From: Prevotella sp.
GTDB lineage: Bacteria > Bacteroidota > Bacteroidia > Bacteroidales > Bacteroidaceae
Direction: 5' to 3'
Assembly: GCA_022771625.1 (NCBI GenBank)
Contig: JALFCW010000003.1
Span: 23,872 to 87,871, forward strand
DNA: 64,000 nt
Numbering within the stretch: the stretch's first letter is position 1; the number at the start of each line of letters is the position of its first letter. The position numbers and the translations under genes are program-made. Positions 62,812-64,000 of this stretch are shown here, one piece after another. The notes beneath the pieces are model-generated. The model did not search any database, had not been told where the DNA came from, and saw nothing but the letters and a program-made list of their open reading frames with translations.

Positions 62812-63699
62812 ATGAAAAGAAATTGTCTTAGAAAAATGTTTTGCGCTATGGCTCTTGCAGCCACAGTGTTTACAGCGAATGCCGCCGACCGATTGCTTAT
62901 CGTCGGTGAGGCTGTATGGGGTGTTTGGTCTATCGATAACAGTATCGTGATGCTTAACAGTAGCGACAATAATGATGTGTTTAAGGCCACTGTTAACCTA
63001 AGCACGAATGGAACGTTCAAGTTTCTTACTACTACTGATTGGGGAAACCTCGAATATCGTGCCGGTGACAATGACGTTACTCTAACTGAAGGTGTAGCCT
63101 CTGCTCTTGTTTCAACAGAAGAGAACTCTAACGACAAGCAGTTTAGGGTGAGCGAAACAGCCAACTATGACATTGTTTGCGACCTCGTTTCCAAGACTAT
63201 TGTTGTAAAAAAGGCAGCCTATCAGTCAACCCCTCTGAAACATACCGCACTTTGGTTGGTAGGTTCTGCCACTCCCGGAGGATGGAACATAGCTGATGGC
63301 ACCATGCTTTCTCCTGAGGCAGAAAACCCAACAGTGTTCAAGACTACCGTAGATTTTGTTGAGGGAGAGGTGAAGGTTGCTGTAAACAAATATACTGGAT
63401 GGGGACAGACATTCTATCTTCGTGACACTACAGATGACACAAAAATGGTGTTTGGAGGTGATGACAACAAGTGGTATATCACCAAGGCAGGAAAGTATGA
63501 TGTTACAGTGGATGTAGTCAACATGACGATATCAATCACAGAAACAAGCTCTACCGGTATCCTTTCAGCTGAGTGTGCTTCCGGTGTTTCAACAGCATTG
63601 TATGACCTTGGCGGAAACCGTCTTTCTTCCCGTACTCTTCGCCCCGGTTGTTATATACAAAAGAAAGGTTCATATACACGAAAAGTTATGGTAAAGTAA
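62812..63699 (+). CDS. Secreted SusE/F-like binding protein with T9SS-like C-terminus
   Basis: 295 residues. Signal peptide (MFCAMALAATVFTANA) without lipobox. Two binding-domain repeats (LLIVGEAVWGVW with FKFLTTTDWGNLEYRAG; LWLVGSATPGGWNIADG with DDNKWYITKAGKYDVTVDV) resemble SusE/F domains. The last 50 residues (TALYDLGGNRLSSRTLRPGCYIQKKG, ending RKVMVK) look like a T9SS type A sorting domain. It would reach the surface or medium by T9SS rather than as a lipoprotein. It lies 7 bp after GH97. Confidence 0.7.
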   Translation: MKRNCLRKMFCAMALAATVFTANAADRLLIVGEAVWGVWSIDNSIVMLNSSDNNDVFKATVNLSTNGTFKFLTTTDWGNLEYRAGDNDVTLTEGVASALVSTEENSNDKQFRVSETANYDIVCDLVSKTIVVKKAAYQSTPLKHTALWLVGSATPGGWNIADGTMLSPEAENPTVFKTTVDFVEGEVKVAVNKYTGWGQTFYLRDTTDDTKMVFGGDDNKWYITKAGKYDVTVDVVNMTISITETSSTGILSAECASGVSTALYDLGGNRLSSRTLRPGCYIQKKGSYTRKVMVK

Positions 63700-63724
63700 G
63701 TAATTGGAGCAACAATAATATTAC

Positions 63725-63762
63725 AATTTGGTGGAGTAAGCACTTGCTTATTCCGCCAAATT
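63725..63762 (+). terminator. Terminator of the Sus-like operon
   Basis: A 17-bp stem with two G-U pairs (63725-63741 with 63746-63762) and a 4-nt loop, 25 bp after the last gene. The remaining 240 bp to the window end hold no gene that I can see. Confidence 0.8.
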
Positions 63763-64000
63763 ATTTCTTTATGTATCCAAAATAGCAAAAATTGTGCATT
63801 TCCTGTCAAATTTGTTACATTGTATCATATTTACAAGGGAATGCACGATTTTTTAATGTTTCCTAAAATCCGCAAGCAATCTCAATGGCAATCTCAATTG
63901 CAGTAAAGAGCTTGAACACTATGCATCATGATAGTATGAGCGTGAATTTTGTCCGATTTGTGCATACCTTCCCCTTACCCCACAATGCGACTTGAGGCAA

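Overview
The window looks like a chromosomal segment of a Bacteroidales bacterium, most likely Prevotella or a close relative. The evidence is the recurrent Bacteroidetes-type promoter (TTTG, 19-21 bp, TAnnTTTG), a SusC/SusD utilisation locus, a FimA/Mfa-type fimbrial operon, type 9 secretion (T9SS)-like C-terminal domains, DUF3822 next to rsmD, and an acyl-CoA dehydrogenase/Etf operon. The genus is inferred from gene content, not from a marker search.

Layout. 1-2 kb: the tail of an AraC-type regulator, a two-gene LysO-type transporter and a DUF3667 membrane protein. 2-5.7 kb (minus): etfB-etfA-acyl-CoA dehydrogenase. 5.8-9.8 kb (plus): dnaG, a cardiolipin synthase-type phospholipase D protein and a phosphopantetheinyl transferase. 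9.8-11.3 kb (minus): a RecD-like helicase. 11.4-13.2 kb: a pilin-like small protein, DUF3822 and rsmD. 13.4-32.7 kb: a fimbrial operon (DUF3575, DUF3868/OmpA-like, fimbrillin, Mfa2/FimB-type anchor, a further lipoprotein) ending in a 12.5-kb gene for a 4183-residue beta-helix protein with a T9SS-like tail. 32.8-41.9 kb: tRNA-Gln, rsmA, cyclophilin, a MaoC-like protein, a flippase-like membrane protein, pepD, corA, a DUF349 protein and a PBP4-type carboxypeptidase.

41.9-52.4 kb is an accessory, defence-like block. It opens with 1.1 kb of gene-free DNA holding a 24-bp tandem repeat and paired palindromes. It then carries an HTH protein, an ATP-binding protein that appears to have lost its AlbA domain, an unknown gene, an AccI-like nuclease coupled to an N6-adenine methyltransferase, a convergent controller-protein/second-nuclease pair, an HNH-SAVED (Cap5-like) CBASS effector with no cyclase in view, and a complete IS4-family element with inverted repeats and a 5-bp target duplication. 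52.4-53.0 kb holds two broken regulators, an AraC/HTCS tail and a DUF6377 tail. 53.2-63.7 kb is a Sus-like locus: SusC, SusD, a SusE/F-like lipoprotein, a GH27-like lipoprotein, a SusB-like GH97 enzyme and a secreted SusE/F-like protein with a T9SS-like tail. Its enzymes fit an alpha-linked glucan or galactoside, but the substrate is not fixed by the sequence.

The strongest leads are the giant beta-helix protein as a candidate T9SS-exported fimbrial partner, with base-composition mosaicism in it and in the fimbrillin; the eroded defence block (orphan HNH-SAVED effector, two nucleases around one methyltransferase, AlbA-less ATPase); a possible gene split by the IS element; and several short-repeat families, one of which supplies both a stop and a start codon.
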